Shown: positions 15,270 through 23,652, numbered from the stretch's first letter. The stretch is 64,000 nucleotides of DNA from Rhodococcus yunnanensis NBRC 103083 (GCF_001895005.1 NZ_BCXH01000018.1:1-64000); one strand, 5' to 3'. Numbers and translations: made by a program. Notes: generated from the sequence alone by a model not told the origin.

Positions 15270-15650
15270 ATGAGCGAGCCCGAGAATCCGACGACATATT
15301 GGCAGTCACTTGCGCAGGCCGCCGACCAAGGGCATTTGTTCTTGAACTCCGAAGCTGCCGCAGCGTGCAGTCGTGCTTGCGACACCTACATCGACAAGCT
15401 CATCGCCCATCAGGACGCGGCCAAACTGTTGACTACCGCGAACGGCCTCGGCGAGTTCGAGTCCGGCAAGGCTCTTCGGGAGATTTTCTCGGCCAAAGCT
15501 GCTGGAGGTCCGAACAACCTTGTCGACGTGCTGCAGAGCCGCATCGATGTGGTCCGGAAGATGCAGGTCGTGTTCGACAAGTTCTTCGAGACGACAGTGG
15601 CCGACGACCAGGAGAATGCTGCGGCAATTGGACAGAATGGGCCGAACTAG
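15270..15650 (+). CDS. Array unit 6: small helical partner protein
   Basis: The protein has 126 residues with ATG after GTAGGAGAG. It contains TTYWQSLAQAADQGHLFLN, the ACSRACDTYIDKL Cys pair, and the C-terminal half GLGEFESGKALREIFSAKAA, then NNLVDVLQSRIDVV. This half is clearly homologous to units 1-3 but no longer identical, showing which residues are kept by selection rather than by recent recombination. No signal peptide or membrane segment is seen. The family is unrecognised. Confidence 0.78.
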   Translation: MSEPENPTTYWQSLAQAADQGHLFLNSEAAAACSRACDTYIDKLIAHQDAAKLLTTANGLGEFESGKALREIFSAKAAGGPNNLVDVLQSRIDVVRKMQVVFDKFFETTVADDQENAAAIGQNGPN

Positions 15651-15663
15651 GCGCCCCCGAGGT

Positions 15664-15679
15664 CGTTCGGCGGCGAACG
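15664..15679. terminator. Weak hairpin between convergent genes
   Basis: CGTTCG and CGAACG pair around a GCGG loop in the gap between the array's last gene and the dehydrogenase gene that reads toward it. There is no T-run, so intrinsic termination is uncertain. Confidence 0.3.
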
Positions 15680-15688
15680 GACGAGCCT

Positions 15689-16912
15689 TCAGAAGAACGC
15701 GCCGTTCGGCAGTGCCTCCCCGCTGATCTCGTAGGCGCCGATGGCCTTGGCCTTGTACGTCCGCGGGTTGTGTGCGGCCAGGGTGCGGATGTTGCGCCAG
15801 TGCCGATCGAGGTGAGAGCTCTGCCGGGCCGCAGTACCGCCTCCGACGTCGAAGAGATCACTTGCCGCCTTCAACGCGATCTCGTCGACGACTACCTTTG
15901 CCTTCGCCGCACGTAGCGCGGCGCGCTGCGACAGCTCGAGCTCTCGGTCGGTGCCGTGCGCGGCGTAGGCGTCGGCCAATGCATCTGCGGCATGCAGGAC
16001 CAGAGCCTCGGCCGCGTACGCCTGGCTGGCGAGCAGTCCGACCGATTGTTGCAGAATCGGATCCTCCACCGGCGATTCCGACGCAGCGTGGTAGAACGTG
16101 CGCTGTTTGGTTCGGACCAGTTCGGCGGCATCGCGGGTGACGCGCCGCAGAATTCCGGCGATCACGGCCGTGAGGTAGAGCTGCGGAAATGTTGCAGCAT
16201 AGGAGGTCTCGCCGTAGGCGCCAGTGCCGAAGAACTCCGGGAGCTCGACCGCCACATTGTCGAACCGGGTTGTGCCACTTCCGGTGAAGCGTTGACCGAT
16301 GCCGTCCCAGTCGTGCTCGATGGACACCCCGTCGCGGTCCGCGGGAACGATGACGCGGACCGATCCGCTGCCGGGCCCCTGCGCTCGCACGAGTAGGAAG
16401 TCCGCATACAGATTCCCGGTGCTGTAGAACTTGGTTCCGTTCAAACGCAAACCCTCGGGACCGTCGGTGATCGCTGTCTCGTACGGCTGGTCACGGCCAC
16501 CGGCGAACGCGCGGTTCAGTTCGGTCGACGCCAATCCGAACAGCTGCCCGGCCTCGATATGCGCAAACCACTGCTCGTCGGCGTCGATGTGTCGCTTCAG
16601 CAGTGTCTCGACAAAGCTGAAATGGTTCCGAAGACTGTGCGCGACATTGGGATCCACCTCCCCGATGTCGATGACTACCTCGAACAGCTCGGTCAGGGTT
16701 GCCCCACCGCCCCTTCCGCCGGGCAGCCGTAGCGCACCGAGGCGTGAGCTCCGCACAGCCTCGAACTCCTGAAACGGATGCCGGTGTGCGTCGTCCCGGT
16801 CGATCACCCCGGCATCGATATGCGCGAGAAGCGCTGCCAATTCGGGTGATCCAGCAGAGACAGGGCCATCGAAGCTCGAATCGATCCCGGCGCCGGGCAG
16901 AAGTGCAGTCAT
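15689..16912 (-). CDS. Acyl-CoA dehydrogenase-fold flavoprotein, DszC/SfnB-like
   Basis: The protein has 407 residues. ATG at 16912 follows GGAG. It has the acyl-CoA dehydrogenase layout: an N-terminal helical domain, a central beta domain (LNGTKFYSTGNLYADFLLVRAQ, a typical substrate-lid strand pattern) and a C-terminal helical domain with DLFDVGGGTAARQSSHLDRHWRNIRTL. The last motif is typical of the DszC/SfnB/flavin-dependent monooxygenase branch rather than beta-oxidation dehydrogenases. With the nearby LLM monooxygenase and SDR it may oxidise a sulfur- or nitrogen-containing compound. It is the second gene after the SDR. A copy of its 3' end is found in the lipoprotein array. Confidence 0.78.
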   Translation of the reverse strand: MTALLPGAGIDSSFDGPVSAGSPELAALLAHIDAGVIDRDDAHRHPFQEFEAVRSSRLGALRLPGGRGGGATLTELFEVVIDIGEVDPNVAHSLRNHFSFVETLLKRHIDADEQWFAHIEAGQLFGLASTELNRAFAGGRDQPYETAITDGPEGLRLNGTKFYSTGNLYADFLLVRAQGPGSGSVRVIVPADRDGVSIEHDWDGIGQRFTGSGTTRFDNVAVELPEFFGTGAYGETSYAATFPQLYLTAVIAGILRRVTRDAAELVRTKQRTFYHAASESPVEDPILQQSVGLLASQAYAAEALVLHAADALADAYAAHGTDRELELSQRAALRAAKAKVVVDEIALKAASDLFDVGGGTAARQSSHLDRHWRNIRTLAAHNPRTYKAKAIGAYEISGEALPNGAFF

Positions 16913-16949
16913 GCGACAAGCTCCTTGGCTCGCGTGCGAAAGGTAGTGG

Positions 16950-17708
16950 TCAGTAGTAGATCGAGTCGGGCACGCCGCCGCCTGCGAAGATCCCGTCACC
17001 GGTGATCGCCACACTGCGAGGTGACGCCAGGAATGCGACGACCCACGCCACCTCCTCGGGTTCGATGACCCGCCCCAGGATGTTCGACGGCGTGACGTCG
17101 CCGCGCTTCTCGAGCTCGATGTAGCGCTCGGTGCGCGTCGGGCCGGGATTGACGACGGTGACGTTGATGCCGTGTGGGCCGAGCTCGTCGGCGATGTTCT
17201 TGGTCAGTGCCGTGACCGACGCATTGCGTACCGAACCGATGACCGATGCCGTCCGACGCGATGCGGTGCCACCGATGTTGACGATGCGTCCCCACTTGTT
17301 CTCGATGAGATGCGGTGCAACCGCCCGGATGGTGCGTAGATATCCGATGACCTTGACGTTGATCTGCCGCTGGAACCAGTCGTCGTCGGCGTCGAGATAA
17401 CTGGATCCGTGCTGTGCCGGTTGCTCGGCTGCGTTGTTGACGAGAATGTCGATGCCACCGAACTCCGCCACCACCCGTTCGACGAGCGACTGCACGGATG
17501 CGTCGTCCCCGGTGTCGGCGGTGACGGCGAGGACCTTGCTACCGGAGTCCGCGGAGATGCGCTCGGCCGCGGCCTCGAGCACGTCCTGTCGACGCGATGT
17601 GATGGCAACGGATACGCCGTTGCGCGCGAGCTCCAGTGCGATCGCGTAGCCGATACCCGTGCCACCACCGGTGACGATCGCGCGCTTGCCGTCCAGTTCG
17701 AGAGTCAT
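16950..17708 (-). CDS. Short-chain dehydrogenase/reductase lacking the YxxxK pair
   Basis: The protein has 252 residues of classical SDR length. TGGGTGIG (about 12-19) binds NAD(P), NNAA (about 91-94) is the structural motif, and PGPTRT is the cofactor loop. In the active-site helix the usual Tyr-x3-Lys is replaced: the run before TALTKNIADEL reads GSVRN, putting Gly and Asn at those positions. Catalysis must differ from standard SDRs, or the protein is not a reductase. It is first in an operon with the DszC-like flavoprotein and divergent from the LLM monooxygenase. Confidence 0.8.
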   Translation of the reverse strand: MTLELDGKRAIVTGGGTGIGYAIALELARNGVSVAITSRRQDVLEAAAERISADSGSKVLAVTADTGDDASVQSLVERVVAEFGGIDILVNNAAEQPAQHGSSYLDADDDWFQRQINVKVIGYLRTIRAVAPHLIENKWGRIVNIGGTASRRTASVIGSVRNASVTALTKNIADELGPHGINVTVVNPGPTRTERYIELEKRGDVTPSNILGRVIEPEEVAWVVAFLASPRSVAITGDGIFAGGGVPDSIYY

Positions 17709-17837
17709 ACGCCAATCGTGATCCGTATCAGGGTCACTCGCAATGTTTACGATCGACGAGAATTATTCCCGGTCCGCTACCGGTAGTGCGCGAGGTGTTC
17801 GCATCACCGTGATCGCAACCCTTCGCGGAGGACGAGA

Positions 17838-19253
17838 ATGGTTCTACCGTGTGGCAGTCACCCGATTGCGCACAGAACCAGGAACCGAATGCCCCGTCCC
17901 GATCCGTCCGTCTTCTTCGTCTCGTCCGAGTTCTACTTCGCGGACCGTTTCCCACGATGGAAACAGGACGGGTACGTCTCCGACACCGGCGAGCAGAGAA
18001 GTAACAAGGCGGCATTCGCGCGGGAGCTGGAGCACATCGGGTTCGACGCCATCTTCATCGCCGACTTCGCCGGGTTGAATCGGACGCAGATCAAGTACCG
18101 CGGATCTCGGTCGTTCGAACCGGTGACACAGGCCGCGTTCCTGGCCGCGCACACCGAACGCATCGGATTGGTCATCACGCTGTCCACGCAGTTCAGTGAG
18201 CCGTACACGGTGGCAAGGGAATTGACCTCGTTGGACCGCCTGTCCGACGGGCGAGCAGGGTGGAACGTCGTCACCTCCTTCAACGGGGAGACCAACTACG
18301 GCTACGACAGGATCCCGCCCCCGCAGGACCGCTATCGGCGAGCGCGTGAATTCCTGAATGTCACCAGGGCGCTGTGGCATTCGTGGAAGCCGGATGCGAT
18401 CGTCAAGGATCGCGAAGCGGAGATCAACGTCGACATCGACAAAGTCGTCGACATCGAGTGGCGCGGTGAGTTCTTCTCGGTGCACCAAGCGCTCGACCTG
18501 CCACCTTCGCCGCAGACCTTCCCGGTGTTGGCGCAGGCGGGTGCATCCGACATCGGTATCGAATTCGCCGCCGAGTCGGCCGAGGTCGTGTTCGTCGCGA
18601 CACCCGACATCGGCGCCGGACGTGCGTACTACCAGCAGCTCAAAGCTGCCGTCGTCGCCAACGGCCGCAACGCCGACGATCTAAAGGTGCTCCCCGGCAT
18701 ACGCATCTACCTCGGTGACACCGAAGAGCATGCGCGCGAGCAGTATCGCGGCGAACTGACCGATCTCGATCTCGACCGGGCACGCGAGGCGATCCGCTAC
18801 GAGGTGCCGGATCTCGATCTGTCCGATCTCGGCCTCGACGATCTCATTCCGCCGGAACGGTTTCCGACTCAGGCCGAGATCGAGAAGAACGGTCGACGCA
18901 TCAGCCGGGCCCTGATCTACCGGGACTGGGTGGTATCGGGTGAGTACGCCACCGTTCGGGACTTCCTGCTGCGACAGGCGACGTCGTTCGGGCATTTTCA
19001 GATCGTCGGAACCGCGGAGTCGGCAGCACGGATCATCGAGACGTGGATCGAGGAGAAAGCGTCGGACGGCTTCATCCTGCTCGGTGGGTCGAGCTTCGAC
19101 CGAATTCAACACGACTTGATCCCGCTGCTCCGAGACCGCGGAATCTTCCGAGAGGCCGGATCCGATCAGCCGACGACATTGCGTCGGCGGCTCGGAACCA
19201 ACACCCCAGGCCTCGGTGACGACGCCGACCGCAGTGACCGCCTGCTCGCGTGA
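17838..19253 (+). CDS. LLM-class FMN-dependent monooxygenase, NtaA/SnaA/DszA-like
   Basis: The protein has 471 residues from ATG at 17838, which has a strong GGAGG six bases upstream. A second ATG at 17889 (MPRPDPSVFFVSSEF) starts where homology is expected and could also be used. Family signatures are present: LTSLDRLSDGRAGWNVVTSF, then GETNYGYDR, a later PVLAQAGASDIGIEFAAESAE, and a C-terminal YATVRDFLLRQATSFGHFQIVGT. Such enzymes use FMNH2 from a separate reductase to open or desulfurise substrates. It is divergent from the SDR/DszC-like operon, with an ATCACCGTGAT palindrome in the gap (17803-17813). Confidence 0.82.
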   Translation: MVLPCGSHPIAHRTRNRMPRPDPSVFFVSSEFYFADRFPRWKQDGYVSDTGEQRSNKAAFARELEHIGFDAIFIADFAGLNRTQIKYRGSRSFEPVTQAAFLAAHTERIGLVITLSTQFSEPYTVARELTSLDRLSDGRAGWNVVTSFNGETNYGYDRIPPPQDRYRRAREFLNVTRALWHSWKPDAIVKDREAEINVDIDKVVDIEWRGEFFSVHQALDLPPSPQTFPVLAQAGASDIGIEFAAESAEVVFVATPDIGAGRAYYQQLKAAVVANGRNADDLKVLPGIRIYLGDTEEHAREQYRGELTDLDLDRAREAIRYEVPDLDLSDLGLDDLIPPERFPTQAEIEKNGRRISRALIYRDWVVSGEYATVRDFLLRQATSFGHFQIVGTAESAARIIETWIEEKASDGFILLGGSSFDRIQHDLIPLLRDRGIFREAGSDQPTTLRRRLGTNTPGLGDDADRSDRLLA

Positions 19254-19268
19254 CGTACGTTTGATGGC

Positions 19269-19667
19269 ATGACACGATCGGATACAGCGCTGCAACGGCT
19301 GGGCGACGAGGCTTTCGTCTCGCTCACCACTTTCCGCCGATCGGGCGAGCCGGTTTCGACACCCGTGTGGATTGCGCGCGACGGCGAGGATCTCGTTGTG
19401 ATCACTCCGACCGAGAGCGGGAAGGTCAAGCGCATCCGCAATTCGAGCCGCGTCGAGCTCCGGCCGTGCTCGAGGCGAGGGCAGGTGCCCGACGGTGCAC
19501 CGGTGGTATCGGCTCGGGCGAGCATCGACGCCGGCGACTCCGCGGCCCGCGCTACCGGTGTGATCAAGAAGAAGTACGGCGCCGAGTTCCGAGTCGTCAT
19601 GTTCGTCGAACTGCTGCTCGCGCGGCGCAAGAAGCCACGGGTGATTCTGCGGCTCGCCGGCATCTAG
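19269..19667 (+). CDS. PPOX-class F420-dependent oxidoreductase-like protein
   Basis: The protein has 132 residues of the split beta-barrel pyridoxamine 5'-phosphate oxidase-like fold. Typical features are LTTFRRSGEPVSTPVWIARD, then LVVITPTESGKVKRIRNSSRVEL, and ARRKKPRVILRL near the end. Actinobacterial relatives of this length bind F420 or flavin and reduce unsaturated or nitro compounds. The substrate is unknown. It lies 15 bases after the LLM gene and one base before the next gene, so all three are probably co-transcribed. Confidence 0.8.
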   Translation: MTRSDTALQRLGDEAFVSLTTFRRSGEPVSTPVWIARDGEDLVVITPTESGKVKRIRNSSRVELRPCSRRGQVPDGAPVVSARASIDAGDSAARATGVIKKKYGAEFRVVMFVELLLARRKKPRVILRLAGI

Positions 19668-19668
19668 C

Positions 19669-20331
19669 GTGAAGCACACCCGACGTCGCACGTTCTTCCG
19701 TGTGGTCGGTGCCCTTCTCGGTGTCGTACTCGCAGTCGTGCTCGGATCTGCGGCCTGGATTGCGGCAATGTCCTACGGCCGCGTACACGACGTCGCAGAC
19801 GCACCCGAAGCGCCGGTCGTCGTCGTGCTCGGATCGCAGGTGCGCGAGGGCAAGCCGATGAAATTTCTCTCCGGACGGCTGGATGCCGCGATCGCACTGA
19901 TCGAATCCGGTCGCGCGCATGCGATTCTGGTGTCCGGGGACGCGAACGGCAACTCCGGCAACGAAATTGCCGCGATGACCGACTACCTGGTCGACGCAGG
20001 CATCGACCGAAGCAGGATCGTCGGCGACGACTACGGACTCGACACCTACGACACGTGCGCCCGGGCGGCGACCACGTTCGGGGTCACCAAGGCGCTCGTG
20101 GTGAGTCAGGGATTGCACGTGTCGCGGGCGGTTGCTCTGTGCCGCGACGCAGGCATCGACGCCCACGGTGTGGACGCCGAATGCGAATGCAACTGGTTGG
20201 CCGTGGTGCGGAACTTCGGTCGGGAGTGGTTGGCCCGGCCCAAAGCGGTACTGGACCTGATGTCGGGGCGGCCACCTGCTGTCGTCAGCGAGGTGGACGG
20301 CGCGCTCACTGCTGCCACCGAGGGCGGGTGA
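19669..20331 (+). CDS. DUF218/SanA-YdcF-like membrane protein
   Basis: The protein has 220 residues with a GTG start one base after the upstream stop. The N-terminal membrane helix (about 9-33) anchors a DUF218 domain: VVVLGSQVREGKPMKFLSGRLD, ILVSGDANGN, EIAAMTDYLVDAGI, then DTYDTCARAA and LVVSQGLHVSRAVALC. These match the SanA/YdcF family linked to envelope integrity and vancomycin sensitivity in enterobacteria. The biochemical role is undefined. Confidence 0.82.
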   Translation: MKHTRRRTFFRVVGALLGVVLAVVLGSAAWIAAMSYGRVHDVADAPEAPVVVVLGSQVREGKPMKFLSGRLDAAIALIESGRAHAILVSGDANGNSGNEIAAMTDYLVDAGIDRSRIVGDDYGLDTYDTCARAATTFGVTKALVVSQGLHVSRAVALCRDAGIDAHGVDAECECNWLAVVRNFGREWLARPKAVLDLMSGRPPAVVSEVDGALTAATEGG

Positions 20332-20342
20332 TGGCGCCCGGT

Positions 20343-20380
20343 GCGCGCGAGGTGGCACAGGAACGTATCTGCTCGCGCGC
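20343..20380. terminator. GC-rich hairpin between convergent genes
   Basis: GCGCGCGAG (20343-20351) and CTCGCGCGC (20372-20380) are perfect 9-base inverted copies around a 20-base loop. They lie between the DUF218 gene and the acyl-CoA synthetase gene, which converge. No T-run follows. Confidence 0.4.
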
Positions 20381-20396
20381 GGGCGGCGCAGCCGCA

Positions 20397-22019
20397 TCAC
20401 AACTCGACGACGTCCAATTCGCCGGCGGCATGCGAGCTGCGCAGGCGTTTCTTGTCGTACTTGCCGACGCTGGTCTTGGGCACCTCGTCGATGAACGTCC
20501 ATCGTTCGGGTAGCTGCCAGTGCGCGATTCGGGGCTCGAGGAAGCCGCGTAGCTCAGCAGCGGACACCGTGGCGCCGTCGCGGACGACCACGGCGACCAG
20601 CGGCCGTTCGTCCCACTTCGCATCGGGAACACCGATGACCGCTGCCTCACGGACAGCAGGATGCTCCATCATGTGGTTCTCCAGTTCCACCGACGAAATC
20701 CATTCGCCGCCGGACTTGATGATGTCCTTCGCGCGATCGGTCAGCCGCAGATACCCGCCGGACGAGATGGTGCCCACATCGCCGGTCCTGAGCCACCCGT
20801 CGTCGAACTTGTCCGGTGCATCGTTGCGGTAATAGCTACCGGTGATCCATGGACCGCGAACCTCGACCTCACCGACGTGCTCCCCGTCCCAGGGCAACTC
20901 CTTGCCGTCGTCGTCGACGAGTCGGGCCCGAACCCCGGCGACGAACCGGCCCTGCGTGCACCGAAGATCGAACTCCTCCTCGGCTGAAAGTCCGACGTCC
21001 GGACGACCCGAGGTGCCCAGCGGCGAGGTCTCGGTCATTCCCCACGCCTGGGAGATGTGGACGCCGTAGTCGTTGTGGAATGCGCGCATCAGACTCGGCG
21101 GACAGGCGCTTCCCCCGACCAGCACATCGCGTAGACACGACAGATCCACCGGATGCTCGGCGAGATGCGCGTGCAGGGCCTGCCAGATCGTCGGCACTGC
21201 CGCGGCGGCCGTGGGGCGCAGCGTCGCGATCATCTCGGCAAGAGGTGCAGGCTGAAGATACCTGTCCGGCATGATCAGCGACGCGCCGACCATCAGCGCC
21301 GCATACGGCAGACCCCACGACATAGCGTGGAACATCGGAACGATCGCGAGGACCGTGTCCGACTGAGCCAGCGCCATGGCGTCCGTCATGCACGCCTGCA
21401 TCGAGTGCAACCAGATCGAACGATGCGAGTACACGACGCCTTTCGGGTCGCCCGTCGTGCCGGACGTGTAACACATTGCGGCGGCTGATCGTTCGTCGAG
21501 CTCGGGCCAGTCGAACTCCTGCGGCTTGCCCGCCAGCAGCTCCTCGTAGTCGTGCACCTCGATGCCTGCCGGTGCCTGCACGTCCGACGGATGCGCGCCG
21601 ACCACCACCAGGTGACGCACCGTGGTCATCGCAGGAAGCAGCGGTGCGAGCAGGGGCAGCAGGCTCGCGTCGGCGAGGATCACCCGATCCTCGGCATGCT
21701 CGGCGATGTAGGTGAGTTGCTCGGGGAACAGCCTGATGTTGAGGGTGTGCAGCACAGCTCCCATGGCCGGCACTGCCATGTAGGCCTCCATGTGCGCGGC
21801 GTTGTTCCACATGAACGTGGCAACTCGTTGATCACCGTCGATACCGAGGGATCGAAGTCCGTGCGCGAGTTGGGCCGCTCGTCTCCCCAAGTCGGCGAAA
21901 GTGACGGTCGAGGGACCGGACTGTCCCCATGTGATGACCTCGGCAGTGGGGTGAATCGTGGTCCCGAACCGAACGAGCTGGCCGATCGACAACGGGGTGT
22001 CCTGCATGGTGCTCTTCAT
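20397..22019 (-). CDS. Long/medium-chain fatty-acid acyl-CoA synthetase
   Basis: The protein has 540 residues. ATG at 22019 follows GAGGAG. The ANL-superfamily motifs are complete: MCYTSGTTGDPKGVVYSHRS (ATP-binding loop), QAWGMTETSPLG, and the C-terminal hinge and lysine regions with GWLRTGDVGTI, DRAKDIIKSGGEWISS and KTSVGKYDKKRL. It activates a carboxylate to acyl-AMP and then acyl-CoA; overall similarity is to medium/long-chain fatty-acid ligases. It stands alone between the DUF218 gene and the zinc transporter ATPase. Confidence 0.88.
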   Translation of the reverse strand: MKSTMQDTPLSIGQLVRFGTTIHPTAEVITWGQSGPSTVTFADLGRRAAQLAHGLRSLGIDGDQRVATFMWNNAAHMEAYMAVPAMGAVLHTLNIRLFPEQLTYIAEHAEDRVILADASLLPLLAPLLPAMTTVRHLVVVGAHPSDVQAPAGIEVHDYEELLAGKPQEFDWPELDERSAAAMCYTSGTTGDPKGVVYSHRSIWLHSMQACMTDAMALAQSDTVLAIVPMFHAMSWGLPYAALMVGASLIMPDRYLQPAPLAEMIATLRPTAAAAVPTIWQALHAHLAEHPVDLSCLRDVLVGGSACPPSLMRAFHNDYGVHISQAWGMTETSPLGTSGRPDVGLSAEEEFDLRCTQGRFVAGVRARLVDDDGKELPWDGEHVGEVEVRGPWITGSYYRNDAPDKFDDGWLRTGDVGTISSGGYLRLTDRAKDIIKSGGEWISSVELENHMMEHPAVREAAVIGVPDAKWDERPLVAVVVRDGATVSAAELRGFLEPRIAHWQLPERWTFIDEVPKTSVGKYDKKRLRSSHAAGELDVVEL

Positions 22020-22062
22020 GAACGTCCCACTCCTCGAATCTCGACGCGACCTGTGCCGCACG

Positions 22063-22755
22063 TCACAGCGGCGACTGTACCCAGTCGGTCGGATCCGGGA
22101 GCGGCATTGCACGGTGAACCGTCATGATCTCGCCGCGCCCGAGGGTGATGGTCGAATGCGCCCTGCGTGCGTCGTCGGCGTCATGCGTGGCGAGCACGAC
22201 GACGGCTCCACGGGCTGCCTCCTCGTCGACGACCGTGCCGATGATCGCGCGCGCTTCGGCGTCGAGGCCGGTGGTGGGCTCGTCGAGCAGAACCAGATCA
22301 CCGTTCTCGACGAGCGCTTGGGCCAATAGGGCACGCTGACGTTGGCCACCGGACAGTGCGGACAGTTTTCGGGAGGTCAGCTCGGTGAGCTGCATGCGGT
22401 CGATCGCATCGGCGATGGCGCCGCGGTCCTCCCGCGTGGCGCGGCCGAGGATCCCGCGCCTGGGCCAGGTGCCCATCGCGACGACCTCGCCGACGGTCAG
22501 CGTCATGCGAGCATTGACATCACTGCGCTGCGGGACGTAACTGACGCGTCGGGCATGCGTGTCGAGTGCACCCGAGCTGGGTTCGACGACGCCTGCAAGT
22601 GCTTGCAGCAGTGTGGATTTTCCCGAACCGTTGTGCCCGACGAGCGCTGTGACGGTGCCGGGCTCGAAGTGCGCCGATACTTCGTGGAGTGCGACGGTCG
22701 ATCCGTACCGGACGGACAAGGACTTGACGATCACCGATTCGCTCACGACAATCAT
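22063..22755 (-). CDS. aztA: Zinc ABC transporter ATP-binding protein, AztA-like
   Basis: The protein has 230 residues. Walker A is GHNGSGKST, the Q-loop region is YVPQRSDV, the signature is LSGGQRQR and Walker B is LVLLDEPTTGLD, with the H-loop in LATHDAD. Short ATPases of this type serve Zn/Mn cluster A-I transporters. It is divergent from the permease gene by only 21 bases and shares the zinc locus with AztC- and AztD-like genes. The assigned ATG lies inside a Zur-like palindrome, so the true start may be the GTG nine bases further in. Confidence 0.82.
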   Translation of the reverse strand: MIVVSESVIVKSLSVRYGSTVALHEVSAHFEPGTVTALVGHNGSGKSTLLQALAGVVEPSSGALDTHARRVSYVPQRSDVNARMTLTVGEVVAMGTWPRRGILGRATREDRGAIADAIDRMQLTELTSRKLSALSGGQRQRALLAQALVENGDLVLLDEPTTGLDAEARAIIGTVVDEEAARGAVVVLATHDADDARRAHSTITLGRGEIMTVHRAMPLPDPTDWVQSPL

Positions 22756-22760
22756 TATCG
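22746..22760. promoter_or_regulatory. Zur-like palindrome between aztA and aztB
   Basis: CGACAATCATTATCG is a near-perfect palindrome with the AT-rich ATCATT core of actinobacterial zinc-repressor sites. It overlaps the annotated start of aztA and lies 17 bases before the aztB start, placed to control both directions. It resembles the site upstream of the first aztD gene. Confidence 0.6.
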
Positions 22761-22776
22761 CATAGGGTTCTCAGCT

Positions 22777-23652
22777 GTGGACTGGCTACTCGACCCCTTC
22801 GCCGTATCGTTCGTGCAACGCGCCCTGTGGGCGGGCATGCTCGTATCGATACTGTGCGCCCTCGTCGGAACATGGGTGGTGCTGCGCGGCATGGCATTTC
22901 TGAGCGACGCCATCTCTCACGGCATGCTCCCCGGAGTCGCGATCGCCTACCTGACGAGCGTCAACCTGCTCATCGGCGCGGCCGTCAGCGCGGTGATCAT
23001 GATCGGGGGAGTGGCCTGGGTATCGCGACACTCTCGATTGTCGGAGGACACCGGCATCGGTTTGCTGTTCGTCGGCATGCTCGCACTCGGCGTCGTGATC
23101 GTCTCACGGGCACGCTCGTTCGCCGTCGATCTGACGGCATTTCTGTTCGGAGACGTATTGTCCGCGACGTACTCGGACCTGGTGTTTCTCGGTGTGGCGA
23201 CTGTGCTCTCGCTCGTGGTGTCGGTGCTCGCGTACCGTCCGTTCGTCGCATTGATCTTCGACGAACGCAAGGCCCACACCTTCGGTTTTCGACCGCGACT
23301 CGCGCACGTGGTGCTGTTGGCCCTGGTGGTCCTCGCGGTCGTGGCGTCGTTCCGGATCGTCGGGACACTGCTGGTGTTCGGACTGCTCGTCGCGCCATCG
23401 GCCACGGCCTATCTGTTCGGCCGATCGATCGTGGTCTCGATGATCATCGCCACGGCATGTGGTTGGTCGGCAACCGTCGTCGGTCTCCTCGTGTCCTGGC
23501 ATGCAAACACCGCCGCCGGTGCCACCATCGCCGGGCTCGCGGTCCTTCAGTTCTTCGTCGTCGCGGGCGTGAAATCCCTGTGCGGCAGGTGGGTTCGCGG
23601 GGTTCGGGGTGTTCGGGGTGAGCGAATGTCGCCTTCGCTCACTCTGGGGTGA
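22777..23652 (+). CDS. aztB: Zinc ABC transporter permease, AztB-like
   Basis: The protein has 291 residues with a GTG start and no clear RBS. It is of the ZnuB/MntB type with eight or more membrane helices. Motifs include LCALVGTWVVLRGMAFLSDA, ISHGMLPGVAIAYL, LAYRPFVALIFDERKAHTFGF and FRIVGTLLVFGLLVAPSATA. The last residues (GERMSPSLTLG) are encoded by the first unit of the downstream 31-bp repeat array, so the repeat has replaced or extended the native C-terminus. It works with the divergent ATPase and the AztC-like binding protein. Confidence 0.85.
   Translation: MDWLLDPFAVSFVQRALWAGMLVSILCALVGTWVVLRGMAFLSDAISHGMLPGVAIAYLTSVNLLIGAAVSAVIMIGGVAWVSRHSRLSEDTGIGLLFVGMLALGVVIVSRARSFAVDLTAFLFGDVLSATYSDLVFLGVATVLSLVVSVLAYRPFVALIFDERKAHTFGFRPRLAHVVLLALVVLAVVASFRIVGTLLVFGLLVAPSATAYLFGRSIVVSMIIATACGWSATVVGLLVSWHANTAAGATIAGLAVLQFFVVAGVKSLCGRWVRGVRGVRGERMSPSLTLG

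Noticed and set aside
9003-15650. Array as an insertion sequence or integron
   Set aside because: No transposase, integrase, terminal inverted repeats or attC-like sites were seen; repeats are explained by homologous duplication.
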